Shown: positions 41,231-50,281, counted from the stretch's first letter. The stretch: 64,000 nucleotides of DNA from Acidobacteriaceae bacterium (GCA_003131585.1 PKVW01000014.1:1-64000); one strand, 5' to 3'. Program-made: numbers and translations. Notes: a model not told the origin generated them from the sequence alone.

Positions 41231-41617
41231 ATGCCTGCCGTAGCGCTGGTTGTCGACGATTCCATGCTGATCCGCTATACCGTCTGCCGCTCTCTGGAAG
41301 AGCGCGGCTTTGCGGTAGAGTCAGCCACGAACGGCGTGGAAGCCTTGCAGATTCTTGAGCGGGTGCGTCCTGACGTGATCGTTACCGACATGCAAATGCC
41401 AAAGATGTCGGGCAGCGAACTGATTACCGCCCTGAAGAGCAATCCCGATACCGCCAACATTCCCATTATTATCGTTGCGGGCCGCGCCAGCGGTTTCGAC
41501 GAAAAGGAAAAACGCGCCAACTTCGCCATCTACAAGGACATCGACATCCAGGCCCAGCTCGAAAAGGCGCTGGATGCGGTGATGGGGAAAAGCCAGGGGC
41601 AAGGGGCCGGGAAGTAG
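41231..41617 (+). CDS. Stand-alone response-regulator receiver domain
   Basis: 128 aa from ATG 41231; an earlier in-frame start at 41165 is rejected because the fold begins with ALVVDDSMLIR. CheY-like receiver: acidic pair DD, phospho-acceptor Asp in VIVTDMQMPKMSG, and a Lys in IYKDIDI at the position before beta-5. The Thr/Ser switch is replaced by Ala (IIIVAGRASG), so signalling through it may be altered. No output domain. The histidine kinase is not nearby. Confidence 0.88.
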   Translation: MPAVALVVDDSMLIRYTVCRSLEERGFAVESATNGVEALQILERVRPDVIVTDMQMPKMSGSELITALKSNPDTANIPIIIVAGRASGFDEKEKRANFAIYKDIDIQAQLEKALDAVMGKSQGQGAGK

Positions 41618-41668
41618 GCAGCCTCAGTCTGCTATCCTCCGGCCTTTAACTTCTGCCGGCTAAACGGA

Positions 41669-42823
41669 CTAGCGCAAGAGAAGACTCGCGTCCGCCGAAA
41701 AATCCATTGAGGCAAAATCCTTCGCTAAGAACTTTGGATAGGCCGCGGCTGCGATCATGGCGGCATTGTCGGTGGAAAGCGACCGCGACGGGAACTGCAC
41801 CGGGAGACCGTCCTGAGCGCCCTCCCGCTCGAATGTTCTCCGCAATTCGTTGTTCGCCGCCACTCCGCCCGTGACGAAAAGCGTAGCCACGTCGCAGGAG
41901 CGGGCCGCAGCCAGAGTCTTGCCAACCAGATCCTCGACGATTGCGCGCTGAAACGAAGCCACCAGGTCGAGAGTCTGCTGATCGCAATTCGCCAGATAGT
42001 CTTCGAGCTTCGGTTGGGAAACGTTCGCCAAAGCCTTGCGGCGGATCTCGATGGAATGGCGCATGTCATGAATCTCGACGTAACGCAGCACGGCGGTCTT
42101 GATTCCGCTGTAGGAAAAGTCAAAGCGCGGGCGATCGGTTTCCGCTTCTTTCTGTCCGCGGCGGTCCCGGCGGTCGGGGTGCTTCATCTGTGCTGGCAGG
42201 AACTTCACGGCACTCGGGTCGCCATGCGGGGCGAGCCGGTCGATGATCGGGCCTCCGGGATAGCCCAGGCCAAGGAGTTTTGCGACTTTATCGAAGGCCT
42301 CGCCGGCGGCGTCGTCGCGCGTGTGTCCGATGTTTTCGTACGTCCAACCTTCGCTCTTCTGCGCTGCCAGATAGAGGTGTGTGTGTCCCCCCGACACGAC
42401 CAGAGCCAGCACGGGAAATTGCAGATCGTGATTGCCCTTCTGACGCTCCTCGAGCAAAACCGCATGGATGTGGCCTTCGAGATGGTTGATTGCGATCAGC
42501 GGCTTGTCGAGGGCGAAGGCCAGAGCCTTGGCATAGCTGATGCCCACCATCAGCGCTCCGGCGAGGCCGGGCCCCTGCGTGACTGCGATCGCATCCAGTG
42601 AGTTGTAAGTCTGATTGGCGTCGGCCAGTGCTTGCCGGACGACGGGGACGATCGCCCGCAGGTGCTCGCGCGATGCCAGTTCGGGCACGACGCCGCCGTA
42701 AGGTTGATGGGTCGCGATCTGTGATGCCACTACATTGGAGACGACTTGCTCGCCCGAGCGCACTACAGCCGCAGCGGTTTCGTCGCAGGAACTTTCGATG
42801 CCGAGGATGTAGGCGTCTGGCAT
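41669..42823 (-). CDS. tsaD: tRNA N6-adenosine threonylcarbamoyltransferase
   Basis: 384 aa. It transfers the threonylcarbamoyl group to A37 of ANN-decoding tRNAs with TsaB/TsaE. Kae1/TsaD motifs: ILGIESSCDETAAAVV, the metal-site INHLEGHIHAV, ALVVSGGHTHLYL and LFVTGGVAANNELRR. A charged insert (HPDRRDRRGQKEAETDRPRFDF) makes it longer than the usual ~340 aa. Start ATG 42823. It faces cca divergently. Confidence 0.95.
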   Translation of the reverse strand: MPDAYILGIESSCDETAAAVVRSGEQVVSNVVASQIATHQPYGGVVPELASREHLRAIVPVVRQALADANQTYNSLDAIAVTQGPGLAGALMVGISYAKALAFALDKPLIAINHLEGHIHAVLLEERQKGNHDLQFPVLALVVSGGHTHLYLAAQKSEGWTYENIGHTRDDAAGEAFDKVAKLLGLGYPGGPIIDRLAPHGDPSAVKFLPAQMKHPDRRDRRGQKEAETDRPRFDFSYSGIKTAVLRYVEIHDMRHSIEIRRKALANVSQPKLEDYLANCDQQTLDLVASFQRAIVEDLVGKTLAAARSCDVATLFVTGGVAANNELRRTFEREGAQDGLPVQFPSRSLSTDNAAMIAAAAYPKFLAKDFASMDFSADASLLLR

Positions 42824-42887
42824 AATCAGTTTCGGGGCTCAAGAGTCTGGTTTCTAGCTTAATTCAAAACGGGCTGCGCCCGTTCAA

Positions 42888-44297
42888 ATGCAGGGGACCA
42901 ATGGCCAGATGCTGAAAGATTTTTCTATTTCGATCATCCAGGCTCTGCGCCGGCAGGGCTTTCAGAGCTACCTGGTGGGCGGATGCGTGCGCGATCTTCT
43001 GCTGAAGCGCGAACCCGCGGACTACGACATAGCGACCAGCGCCACGCCTGAGCAAGTAATGGGGATCTTTCCTGACACCTACGCCGTGGGCGCCCAGTTT
43101 GGCGTGGTGCTGGTGCCGCTGCCGATCGGGCAAGAGCAACGCGCGGGCGAAGGCCAGAAGGCGATACCGAAAGCCCAAGCCGTGGAGGTAGCGACCTTTC
43201 GCAGCGATCTCGGGTACTCCGATGGACGCCATCCCAATGAAGTGCGGTTCAGCCACGATCCGCGCGAGGATGCGGAACGTCGCGACTTCACCATCAACGG
43301 CATGATGCTCGATCCGGTTAGCGGCGAAGTGTTTGATTTTGTGGGCGGCCGTAAAGATCTCGAGGCTGGCGTCATCCGCGCCATCGGCGATCCGGACCGG
43401 CGTTTTGCGGAAGACAAATTGCGCATGCTGCGCGCGGTGCGTTTTGCGGCGCGCTTTGAGTACGAAATCGAAGCCGAAACGTTGTCTGCGATCCAGCGCC
43501 TGGCTCACGAAATTCCGGTGGTTTCGCGTGAGCGCGTTCGCGATGAACTCACCAAAATGCTCACCGAAGGCCATGCTCGACGCGCTTTTCTGCTCCTGGA
43601 TGAGAGCGGCTTGCTCAAGGAGGTGTTGCCGGAGATCTCGGCAATGAAGGGCGTCGCGCAGCCGCCAGAGTTTCATCCGGAAGGTGACGTGTTTGCGCAC
43701 ACGCTGCTGCTGCTGGAGAATTTGCCGCATCCTTGCCCGCCCACGCTGGCTTGGGGCGCGTTGCTGCACGACGTGGGCAAGCCCGCGACATTCCGCGTGG
43801 CTCCCGAGCGCATCCGTTTCGACGGGCATGTGGATGTGGGCGTCAAGATTGCGGAGGAAATCTGCCGGCGCCTGCGGTTCTCCAATCACGACGCGGCCCA
43901 AGTGCTTGCCCTGGTCGATAATCACATGCGCTTTGGCCATGCCACGCGTATGAAGGAGTCGACCCTGAAGAAATTCCTCCGCCTGCCCGCCTTCGAGGAA
44001 CATCTCGCGCTGCACCGCGCCGACAGCCTGGCCAGCCACCGCAATCTGAGCACCTATGAGTTCATCCGGGAGAAACTCGCCGCGATTCCGCCGGAGAAGA
44101 TTCGTCCGGTGGCGCTGGTCAGCGGCGACGACCTGATTGCTTCTGGATACGCGCCCGGGCCCAGGTTCCGCGAGATTCTGGCGGCCGTGGAAGATGCTCA
44201 GCTCGAAGGACGATTGCTTTCGCGCGAGGCGGCGCTCGAGTTCGTCAAGCGCGAGTTCCCCGCCTGTGGCGCCCGGCTGAGTGGTGGTACAGTGTGA
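42888..44297 (+). CDS. cca: CCA tRNA nucleotidyltransferase with HD domain
   Basis: 469 aa. It adds or repairs the CCA end of tRNA (or poly(A), as the family is mixed). Nucleotidyltransferase motifs: YLVGGCVRDLLL and the catalytic DYDIATSA; then RRDFTINGMMLDP and GDPDRRFAEDKLRMLRAVRFAARF. The C-terminal half has an HD phosphohydrolase motif (LLHDVGKPATF, with a preceding FAHTLLLLENL). ATG 42909 is an alternative start. A short palindrome ACGGGC-TGC-GCCCGT (42869-42883... just before the start) could affect initiation. Confidence 0.92.
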   Translation: MQGTNGQMLKDFSISIIQALRRQGFQSYLVGGCVRDLLLKREPADYDIATSATPEQVMGIFPDTYAVGAQFGVVLVPLPIGQEQRAGEGQKAIPKAQAVEVATFRSDLGYSDGRHPNEVRFSHDPREDAERRDFTINGMMLDPVSGEVFDFVGGRKDLEAGVIRAIGDPDRRFAEDKLRMLRAVRFAARFEYEIEAETLSAIQRLAHEIPVVSRERVRDELTKMLTEGHARRAFLLLDESGLLKEVLPEISAMKGVAQPPEFHPEGDVFAHTLLLLENLPHPCPPTLAWGALLHDVGKPATFRVAPERIRFDGHVDVGVKIAEEICRRLRFSNHDAAQVLALVDNHMRFGHATRMKESTLKKFLRLPAFEEHLALHRADSLASHRNLSTYEFIREKLAAIPPEKIRPVALVSGDDLIASGYAPGPRFREILAAVEDAQLEGRLLSREAALEFVKREFPACGARLSGGTV

Positions 44298-44740
44298 CCG
44301 TCACTATTTCTGTCCGTTGTGACATCCGACCTTGCGCCCTGCGGGAAATCGGTCCATCATCGTGAAGGCGGGAGGAATATCGAGTTGGAAAAGTGCGGCT
44401 CGTAAGTCCTTTCGACGCAGGACTTTACCCGCAAGTGATTGAGCCCCTAAGATTTTTCACAAATTCCTGCTAACACGATGATCCCAATAGACCGGGGGGA
44501 GGGGGGTATACCCGAAAACGGACGAAATTCTTGCTTCGCGTCCCTCGCGCCCCGAAAAAAATTTATACACTCGAAATCCACAGCTCATGCGTCGCGGACC
44601 ATCGGTCAAACCTGCGCCGGTATCCAGGTCTGCCGAATGCCAAGTACGCGCAACGTGAGTGCTAGAATCGGAATCTTCGGCGGTCGCTGGATTGCAGATG
44701 ATTAGCTCTACGCAGAAGATTAGCTCTACGAGGAGTTCCA
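44298..44740. other. Long intergenic region upstream of the DciA-like gene
   Basis: 443 bases with no gene. Contains a hairpin AAGTCCT-TTCGACGC-AGGACTT (44404-44425), a G-run GGGGGGAGGGGGG (about 44499-44511), a possible -10 TAGAAT (about 44662-44667), and a 14-base direct repeat AGATTAGCTCTACG just before the ribosome binding site. No riboswitch class was recognised. Confidence 0.5.
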
Positions 44741-45022
44741 TTGGAGCAGGCAGGCTCGGGATTGGAAAAGATTGTGTTGGGTTCGCTGCGGCGCGTGCCG
44801 CAGGCCGAAGCCCCGCTGCTCGCGTGGCCCCTGGTTTGCGGGTCGGTGGTGGCCGAGCGGACGCGCGCTGTGGAGTTTGCAGATGCAGTGTTGCGCGTCG
44901 AGGTTCCCGACGCCGGGTGGAAGCGAGAGATGCAAAGCTTGGCGCCGCGTTATCTCGCCGTCGTGAATCGTTATGCCGGCCAAAGAGTGGAGAGGATTGA
45001 GTTTGTGATCCGGCAGGGCTGA
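44741..45022 (+). CDS. DUF721 / DciA-like protein
   Basis: 93 aa from TTG 44741, with AGGAG 5 bases upstream. LEKIVLGSLRRV...PLLAWPLVCGSVVAERTRAVEFADAVLRVEVPDAGWKREMQSLAPRYLAVVNRY is the DUF721 core. DciA proteins load the replicative helicase in most bacteria that lack DnaC. The short form here has only the KH-like domain and no long tail, so a helicase-loading role is a family-based inference. Confidence 0.78.
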   Translation: MEQAGSGLEKIVLGSLRRVPQAEAPLLAWPLVCGSVVAERTRAVEFADAVLRVEVPDAGWKREMQSLAPRYLAVVNRYAGQRVERIEFVIRQG

Positions 45023-45057
45023 CAACCGTTCTTTCAAGCGCAATCAAGTCTAGGAAC

Positions 45058-45396
45058 ATGAAAGTCACAGAAAAAGACGTTGCCTACGTCGCGGACCTGG
45101 CTAATCTGGAGCTTTCCGGGGAGGAGCGCGCCGGCATGGTGCGGGACCTGAATTCGATTCTCGATTACATGGAGAGGCTCAACGCACTGGACACGTCGAA
45201 CGTTGATCCGATGGCGCAGGTATCGAACCGCTACGGCATCGACGAATCCAAGCAGGGCAGCCAGAGATTCGCGTACGCCAGTCGCGAAGATGTGCCCGAA
45301 GGACTGCGCAAGTCGCTGTCCCAGGAATCAGCGCTGGCGAACGCGCCCGATGCGGATGAAACGTTTTTTCGAGTGCCGAAGGTGATTGAAAGATAA
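45058..45396 (+). CDS. gatC: Asp-tRNA(Asn)/Glu-tRNA(Gln) amidotransferase subunit C
   Basis: 112 aa. GatC bridges and stabilises GatA and GatB, which convert mischarged Glu-tRNA(Gln)/Asp-tRNA(Asn) into Gln/Asn-tRNA. MKVTEKDVAYVADLANLELSGEERAGMVRDLNSILDYMERLNALDTSNVDPM is the standard N-terminus; AYASREDVPEGLRKSLSQESALANAPDADETFFRVPKVIE is the usual tail with a short insert. It precedes gatA; gatB is not in the window. Confidence 0.95.
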   Translation: MKVTEKDVAYVADLANLELSGEERAGMVRDLNSILDYMERLNALDTSNVDPMAQVSNRYGIDESKQGSQRFAYASREDVPEGLRKSLSQESALANAPDADETFFRVPKVIER

Positions 45397-45401
45397 ATGC
45401 A

Positions 45402-45476
45402 AAATTCAGAGGTCAGAATGCAGAAGTGAGATCAGATGCGGTTTCACTTCTGCATTTTGACTTCTGCCTTCTGCCT
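45402..45476. repeat. Inverted word repeat (TTCTGCATT type) between gatC and gatA
   Basis: AATGCAGAAGTGA (45417-45429) and TCACTTCTGCATT (45444-45456) are perfect inverted 13-base arms with a 14-base loop. Further CAGA/TTCTG words flank both arms (ATTCAGAGGTCAGA; TTCTGCCTTCTGCC). Confidence 0.85.
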
Positions 45477-45482
45477 TTACCC

Positions 45483-46916
45483 GTGCAACTGACCCAACTC
45501 AGCATCGACACCGCCCGCTCGGCCGTGCAGGAGCGCAAGACGACTGCGCTCGCGCTGGCCGAGGCGCACTACGCTCGTATCCAGAAAGAAGACGGGCAGA
45601 TCGGCGCATTCCTTACGCTCTGCAAAGAACGTGCCCTGGAACAGGCGGATCGCATCGACCGCATGGCCGCGGAAGGCAAGCCATTGCCTCCGCTGGGCGG
45701 CGTGCCGATCGCGATCAAGGATGTTATCTCGACACGCGGCGTGCGCACCACGGCGGGATCGAAAATCCTGGGCAACTACGTTCCACCTTACGATTGCACC
45801 GCGGTAGCGCGCATGGAAGCAGCCGGCGCTGTGGTTCTCGGCAAGACCAACTGCGACGAGTTTGCCATGGGTTCGTCGAACGAGAACTCGGCGTTTCATC
45901 CTGTGCGCAATCCGCGCGATTTAAATCGCGTCCCGGGAGGATCTTCGGGCGGTTCGGCGGCGGCGGTTGCCGCGGACATGGCGGTGGTCGCATTGGGTTC
46001 GGACACGGGAGGCTCGATCCGGCAGCCGGCATCGTTCTGCGGCGTGGTGGGATTTATGCCCACCTACGGTCGGGTCTCGCGTTATGGGTTGATCGCGTTT
46101 GCGTCTTCGCTCGATCACATTGGGCCGCTGGCGAAGACGGTGAAGGACGCGGCGATTGTGCTGCGTACGATTGCCGGGCGCGATTCGATGGATTCAACCT
46201 CGGCCGATGTACCGGTACCGGACTATGTCGCCGAACTGGAAAAGCCGGTGCGCGGCCTGAAGTTGGGCGTGGCCAAAGAGTATTTCGGCGACGGACTGGA
46301 CGACGAAGTCCGCCATGCGGTTGAATCGGCCATCGACAAGTTCAAGAGCTTGGGCTGCGAGGTGCTGCCGGTTTCGTTGCCGCACACTCCATATGCAATT
46401 CCCACTTATTATTTGATCGCGACCGCGGAAGCGTCTTCGAACCTCGCTCGCTATGACGGTGTGCGCTACGGCCATCGTGCCCCGGGAGTGAACTCGCTCT
46501 CCGAGATGTACAGGCGCAGCCGCGATGAGGGTTTCGGCGCGGAGGTAAAGCGCCGCATCATGCTCGGTACTTACGCGCTGAGCGCGGGTTATTACGATGC
46601 CTACTATCTGAAGGCGCAGAAAGTTCGTTCGCTGGTGGCGCGCGACTTCGAAGAGGCCTTCCGCAAAGTGGATGCGATCGTGACGCCGACGAGTCCCACG
46701 GCAGCGTTTCGGCTGGGCGCGAAGTCGAATGATCCGCTGGCCATGTATCTGGCCGACATCTACACCGTCACCGCAGATCTGGCGGGGATTCCGGGTATCT
46801 CCGTGCCCTGCGGCGAGACGCGAGAGAAGCTGCCGATCGGACTGCAGATTCTCGGCAAGCATTTTGACGAAGCGACAGTTTTGCGGCTAGCGCAAGCCTA
46901 CGAGCAGGCGGTTTAG
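45483..46916 (+). CDS. gatA: Asp-tRNA(Asn)/Glu-tRNA(Gln) amidotransferase subunit A
   Basis: 477 aa from GTG 45483; the earlier ATG at 45426 reads through an intergenic repeat and was rejected. Amidase-signature enzyme that releases ammonia from glutamine. Catalytic Ser-cisSer-Lys: Lys in GVPIAIKDVI, Ser in GGSSGGSAAAVAA and in GSDTGGSIRQPASFCG. C-terminal GIPGISVPCGETREKLPIGLQILG is typical. Tail-to-tail overlap of 4 bases with the next minus-strand gene. Confidence 0.95.
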   Translation: MQLTQLSIDTARSAVQERKTTALALAEAHYARIQKEDGQIGAFLTLCKERALEQADRIDRMAAEGKPLPPLGGVPIAIKDVISTRGVRTTAGSKILGNYVPPYDCTAVARMEAAGAVVLGKTNCDEFAMGSSNENSAFHPVRNPRDLNRVPGGSSGGSAAAVAADMAVVALGSDTGGSIRQPASFCGVVGFMPTYGRVSRYGLIAFASSLDHIGPLAKTVKDAAIVLRTIAGRDSMDSTSADVPVPDYVAELEKPVRGLKLGVAKEYFGDGLDDEVRHAVESAIDKFKSLGCEVLPVSLPHTPYAIPTYYLIATAEASSNLARYDGVRYGHRAPGVNSLSEMYRRSRDEGFGAEVKRRIMLGTYALSAGYYDAYYLKAQKVRSLVARDFEEAFRKVDAIVTPTSPTAAFRLGAKSNDPLAMYLADIYTVTADLAGIPGISVPCGETREKLPIGLQILGKHFDEATVLRLAQAYEQAV

Positions 46917-47500
46917 ATGGGCTCGTAGTAGCGCTCCCCGGCGCAGGCGCGGCAAAGCACTTTCTCTTCGATACGGACTTCTCTGCGGAAGTTGATACCT
47001 TCTCCGCATGCTTCACATACCGCACGCTCACCTTTGTATCCGGGAAACTCTTCGGGCGGTAAATCTACCTTTACCCATTGCGTGGTGAACAGATCGTCAT
47101 CTGTGATTTCGCGGTAGGCCAGCATCTGTTGTTGGTTCTTATCGGCGATCTCGGGATGCATCTGGCGGGCAAGAGCCTTTGAGGATTCTTTGGCCGCGAT
47201 CCTGACTGCTATACCTGTGCTGACGTCCACGAACGTCGCCGCCACTTTCCCCCAGTCGCGGAACTTCAGCGCGCGCTTGCCTAAACGGCAGCCGGTCACG
47301 ACGGCAACCGCATCAGTGGCGCAGCGGTCGATCTCGACGAAAGTGACGAGACGCTTGCGGTCTTGTTTGTTGCCGGTCGGATCATTAATCCCAAGTTTGA
47401 CGAGGCCCAGCATTGCCAGCCGTACACCGAGAACCTGCCCAGCGCAGAGATGCCCGTGGGCTTGCTCAGCGTCGCGGAGGTATTCGTCGAGGGATTTCAT
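46913..47500 (-). CDS. FmdE-family protein with zinc-ribbon
   Basis: 195 aa. The N-terminal FmdE domain shows AEQAHGHLCAGQVLGVRLAMLGL and FVEIDRCATDAVAVVTGCRLGKR, the Cys/His motif seen in formylmethanofuran dehydrogenase subunit E. The C-terminal CEACGEGINF...CRACAGERYYEP is a four-cysteine zinc ribbon. No other Fmd/Fwd subunits occur in the window, so it is probably a stand-alone FmdE homologue of the kind found near molybdenum or metal proteins. Exact role unknown. Confidence 0.8.
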   Translation of the reverse strand: MKSLDEYLRDAEQAHGHLCAGQVLGVRLAMLGLVKLGINDPTGNKQDRKRLVTFVEIDRCATDAVAVVTGCRLGKRALKFRDWGKVAATFVDVSTGIAVRIAAKESSKALARQMHPEIADKNQQQMLAYREITDDDLFTTQWVKVDLPPEEFPGYKGERAVCEACGEGINFRREVRIEEKVLCRACAGERYYEPI

Positions 47501-47549
47501 AAGAGCTATCAGGTATCAGCCGTCACCTTTCAGCTTAACAGCGAGAGGA

Positions 47550-49037
47550 CTACTTTCTGCGCCAGACGATTCCGTCCTTGGTATTTTCGATGATGATGTT
47601 CGCCGCCGTGATGGTCTCAGCACGCAAAGCGTCTGAAGCCTGGAAGTTACGGGCCTTACGCAGTTCTTGTATCTGTTCGACCCTTGCTTGTATCTCGGTC
47701 CCTGACATCTGAGCAGACTGCACTGTTTCCCGCAGTTCCGCGCTGACGTCCTTCTCGCGGCCTTCGGTTAGCGCCCAATCGAAGACCTCTTTCATCTTTG
47801 GCCCATCGTCATCTTTCACCACAGCGAAAATCTCATCGAACGTTTCCAGCGCGGCGAGCAGCGGCGCGGCATCGTCCTTCTTGATCTGGCCGGCATCAAA
47901 CGCAGAATTGACGCTGCGCACCATCTCGAAAATGGCGGCCTGCGCCTGCGCGGTATTGAGATCGTCATCGAGCGAGGCTCGCATGCGGTCGATGGTTTCG
48001 CCAGCAAGCGTTTGCATCTCCAGGTTGGAGCCAGGAGGAAAGTTCCCTGCGGATAAGCGCTGCCGGAAGTTCCGCAGGCGTTCCACCGAAACCGCGGCTT
48101 GCTGCAGTCCGTCGAACGTAAAGTTGAGCTGGTTTCTGTAGGGAACCGATGCGAGAAGATACCGGATCGACGACGGTTTATGACCTTTCAGCACCAGGTC
48201 GCGCAGCGTGTAGAAGTTCCCCAGGCTCTTCGACATCTTCTCGCCCTCGACGAGCAGGAAACGCACGTGAAACCAGAAACGAGCAAGGGTTTTTCCGGTG
48301 AGCGACTCGGATTGCGCGATCTCGTTCTCGTGATGCGGAAAGACGAGGTCTTCTCCGCCGGCGTGCAGATCGAAGCTCTCGCCCAGTTCCTGCATCGACA
48401 TGACCGAGCATTCCAGGTGCCAGCCCGGGCGTCCCGGCCCAATGGAGGTATCCCAGGAAGCTTCGCCTGGCTTGGGCGCCTTCCAGAGCGCGAAGTCGCG
48501 CGCGCTGTCTTTGTCGTATTCGTCGACGTCGACGCGGGCGCCATCGAGCATTCCGCTGAAGTCTTTCTTCGAGAGTTTCCCGTACTGCGGAAATTTTGCG
48601 ATGCGGAAGTAATACGATCCATCGTCGGTGCGATAGGCGATCCCCTTCTCGACCAGCTTGGCCACGAAATCCGCCATCTGCGCAATGCGCTCCGTGGCTC
48701 GAACCAGCGCCGGTTGCTCGATCCCAATCGTGGCGGAGTCTTCGAGAAACGCCTTTTCGTACTTGGCGGTGTACTGCTGAACGCTGACTCCATCGCGCGC
48801 GGCGTTGCGGATGATTTTGTCGTCCAGGTCCGTGATGTTCATGACGTAGCGCACTGTATAGCCAGACTGCCGCAAGAATCGCTGCAGCATGTCAACGGCG
48901 ATGAAGGTTCGAAAGTTGCCGATGTGTCCGTAATCGTAGACGGTTGGACCGCAGGCATACATCCGGACTTCATTGTCGCGGAGGGGATGAAAGGCCTCGA
49001 TCTGCGATGACATGGTGTTGTAAAGGCGTAAGGCCAT
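47550..49037 (-). CDS. cysS: Cysteinyl-tRNA synthetase
   Basis: 495 aa. Class I synthetase. HIGH-type signature YDYGHIGNFRTF near residue 37, KMSKSLGNFYTLRDL, and zinc ligands in ACGPTVYDY, GWHLECSVMSMQELG and FPHHENEIAQSE. The C-terminal anticodon-binding region is typical in length. ATG 49037 gives the family N-terminus (MALRLYNTMS). The gap to fmdE holds a short ATCAGC-word stretch (47504-47535). Confidence 0.96.
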   Translation of the reverse strand: MALRLYNTMSSQIEAFHPLRDNEVRMYACGPTVYDYGHIGNFRTFIAVDMLQRFLRQSGYTVRYVMNITDLDDKIIRNAARDGVSVQQYTAKYEKAFLEDSATIGIEQPALVRATERIAQMADFVAKLVEKGIAYRTDDGSYYFRIAKFPQYGKLSKKDFSGMLDGARVDVDEYDKDSARDFALWKAPKPGEASWDTSIGPGRPGWHLECSVMSMQELGESFDLHAGGEDLVFPHHENEIAQSESLTGKTLARFWFHVRFLLVEGEKMSKSLGNFYTLRDLVLKGHKPSSIRYLLASVPYRNQLNFTFDGLQQAAVSVERLRNFRQRLSAGNFPPGSNLEMQTLAGETIDRMRASLDDDLNTAQAQAAIFEMVRSVNSAFDAGQIKKDDAAPLLAALETFDEIFAVVKDDDGPKMKEVFDWALTEGREKDVSAELRETVQSAQMSGTEIQARVEQIQELRKARNFQASDALRAETITAANIIIENTKDGIVWRRK

Positions 49038-49095
49038 AGGATGATTGTGCGCTCAGAGATGAACCCCCAATTCTAGGGGGACGCCGGAAAGAGGG

Positions 49096-49695
49096 TCAAC
49101 TGGCGGGAATGCTGGCGGAAGAATGCGGAGGCAGCGCATGCGTGTGCGCCCGCAGCCGATGTTGCACGAGAAAAACGTAATGCAGCGCGGAGATAATCGT
49201 GAAGGCGAATGTGGCGCGCAAGAAGACGGTGCGTGTAATCCATATCCAGCGCGCTGACCGTATGCTAAACAGCATCACGAAGAACACGGCGGCGATCTGC
49301 GAAAAGGTGTTCGCCTTTCCGAAGATGCTGGGCCGGAAATTGCGCAGTCCCGCGATGGCAAACAGCACCGCGCTGGCGGCCAGGATGGAAATATCCCGGC
49401 TGAATACCAGCACCGTAAACTTCCACGGGATCTTGTGCAAGATGGAGAGCACCGGAAACATCGTGCTCAGCAAGAGCTTGTCCGCGATGGGATCGAGATA
49501 TTGGCCGAGCACAGTCTGCTGGTGCAACTTGCGAGCCAAAAGCCCATCCAGTCCGTCGCTGAAGCCGGCAACAACGAAGAGCACAAGCGCCCAAAAATAG
49601 CGGCCTTCAACCAATTCGATCACGATGAACGGAACAAAAACCATTCGCAGCAGGGTGATCTGGTTGGGCGCGGTGAAGATTTGGGACAGTCTCAT
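49096..49695 (-). CDS. pgsA: CDP-alcohol phosphatidyltransferase (PgsA-like)
   Basis: 199 aa, several membrane helices. Makes a phosphatidyl-alcohol from CDP-diacylglycerol, most likely phosphatidylglycerophosphate. The signature DG-x2-AR-x8-G-x3-D-x3-D is seen as SDGLDGLLARKLHQQTVLGQ followed by YLDPIADK. The N-terminal APNQITLLRMVFVPFIV is typical of PgsA. The substrate alcohol cannot be fixed from the motif. It starts inside the stop of the preceding gene (ATGA), so the two are co-translated. Confidence 0.85.
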   Translation of the reverse strand: MRLSQIFTAPNQITLLRMVFVPFIVIELVEGRYFWALVLFVVAGFSDGLDGLLARKLHQQTVLGQYLDPIADKLLLSTMFPVLSILHKIPWKFTVLVFSRDISILAASAVLFAIAGLRNFRPSIFGKANTFSQIAAVFFVMLFSIRSARWIWITRTVFLRATFAFTIISALHYVFLVQHRLRAHTHALPPHSSASIPAS

Positions 49696-50153
49696 GCCGG
49701 GTCCTCAGCCGGACGAATCGCGGAACGCGAGCCGGTGTGGCGATCGTTTCTTCCATTCGCTCCGGCAGAGCCCAGATGCAGGGCCGGATCGAGGCCGGTC
49801 TTAGCCAAGAAGCGTTGCGAAAGCGAAGTCAACCTGCCGTCGGGAAGGTCGAGTTCGATGCGTTCAATCCGGTGCATCGGGAAGAAGACAATCGCGGGAG
49901 TGAACGATTCGCCATTCTTTACCATCACAACCCAGTCCTCAAACGATGCCAGCTCGCTGCCAGTGATGCTGAGTCCTTCCGGAGCCAGGGCCAGAATGGC
50001 GCCCCAGAATTTGTCCCGGGGATTGCAAAGCGTCACGACCACCATGGATCCAGACACGAACGGACCAGGCACGAACGAACCAGGCACGAACGGACCGCAG
50101 GCGGGCGCCTGTGCGGCGGAACTGTCATCATCACGCTTAAAGTCTTCCGGCAT
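49692..50153 (-). CDS. Conserved hypothetical protein
   Basis: 153 aa from ATG 50153 (ATG 50264 is possible; neither has a clear ribosome binding site). After a 15-base tandem repeat that encodes FVPGS/FVPGP/FVSGS, the core MVVVTLCNPRDKFWGAILALAPEGLSITGSELASFEDWVVMVKNGESFTPAIVFFPMHRIERIELD looks like a small beta-rich domain of unknown function. The C-terminus is low-complexity. Coupled to pgsA by a 4-base overlap, which suggests a role tied to phospholipid or surface assembly, an inference only. Confidence 0.6.
   Translation of the reverse strand: MPEDFKRDDDSSAAQAPACGPFVPGSFVPGPFVSGSMVVVTLCNPRDKFWGAILALAPEGLSITGSELASFEDWVVMVKNGESFTPAIVFFPMHRIERIELDLPDGRLTSLSQRFLAKTGLDPALHLGSAGANGRNDRHTGSRSAIRPAEDPA
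50056..50100. repeat. Three 15-base tandem repeats
   Basis: Units at 50056-50070, 50071-50085 and 50086-50100, each starting ACGAACGGACC or ACGAACGAACC. They code in frame for a Phe-Val-Pro-Gly-rich linker in the gene above. Confidence 0.75.
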
Positions 50154-50281
50154 GGAACGATTGTCGCTGCCGCAGACAGAACTTGGCAACTGGCAATCGC
50201 GGTTCGTCATGCCGACAAGACCAGAAGGCCCGCCTCTAACATTGCGGGAACGGGGCAACGACATTAGAATAAGTGCAGCGC

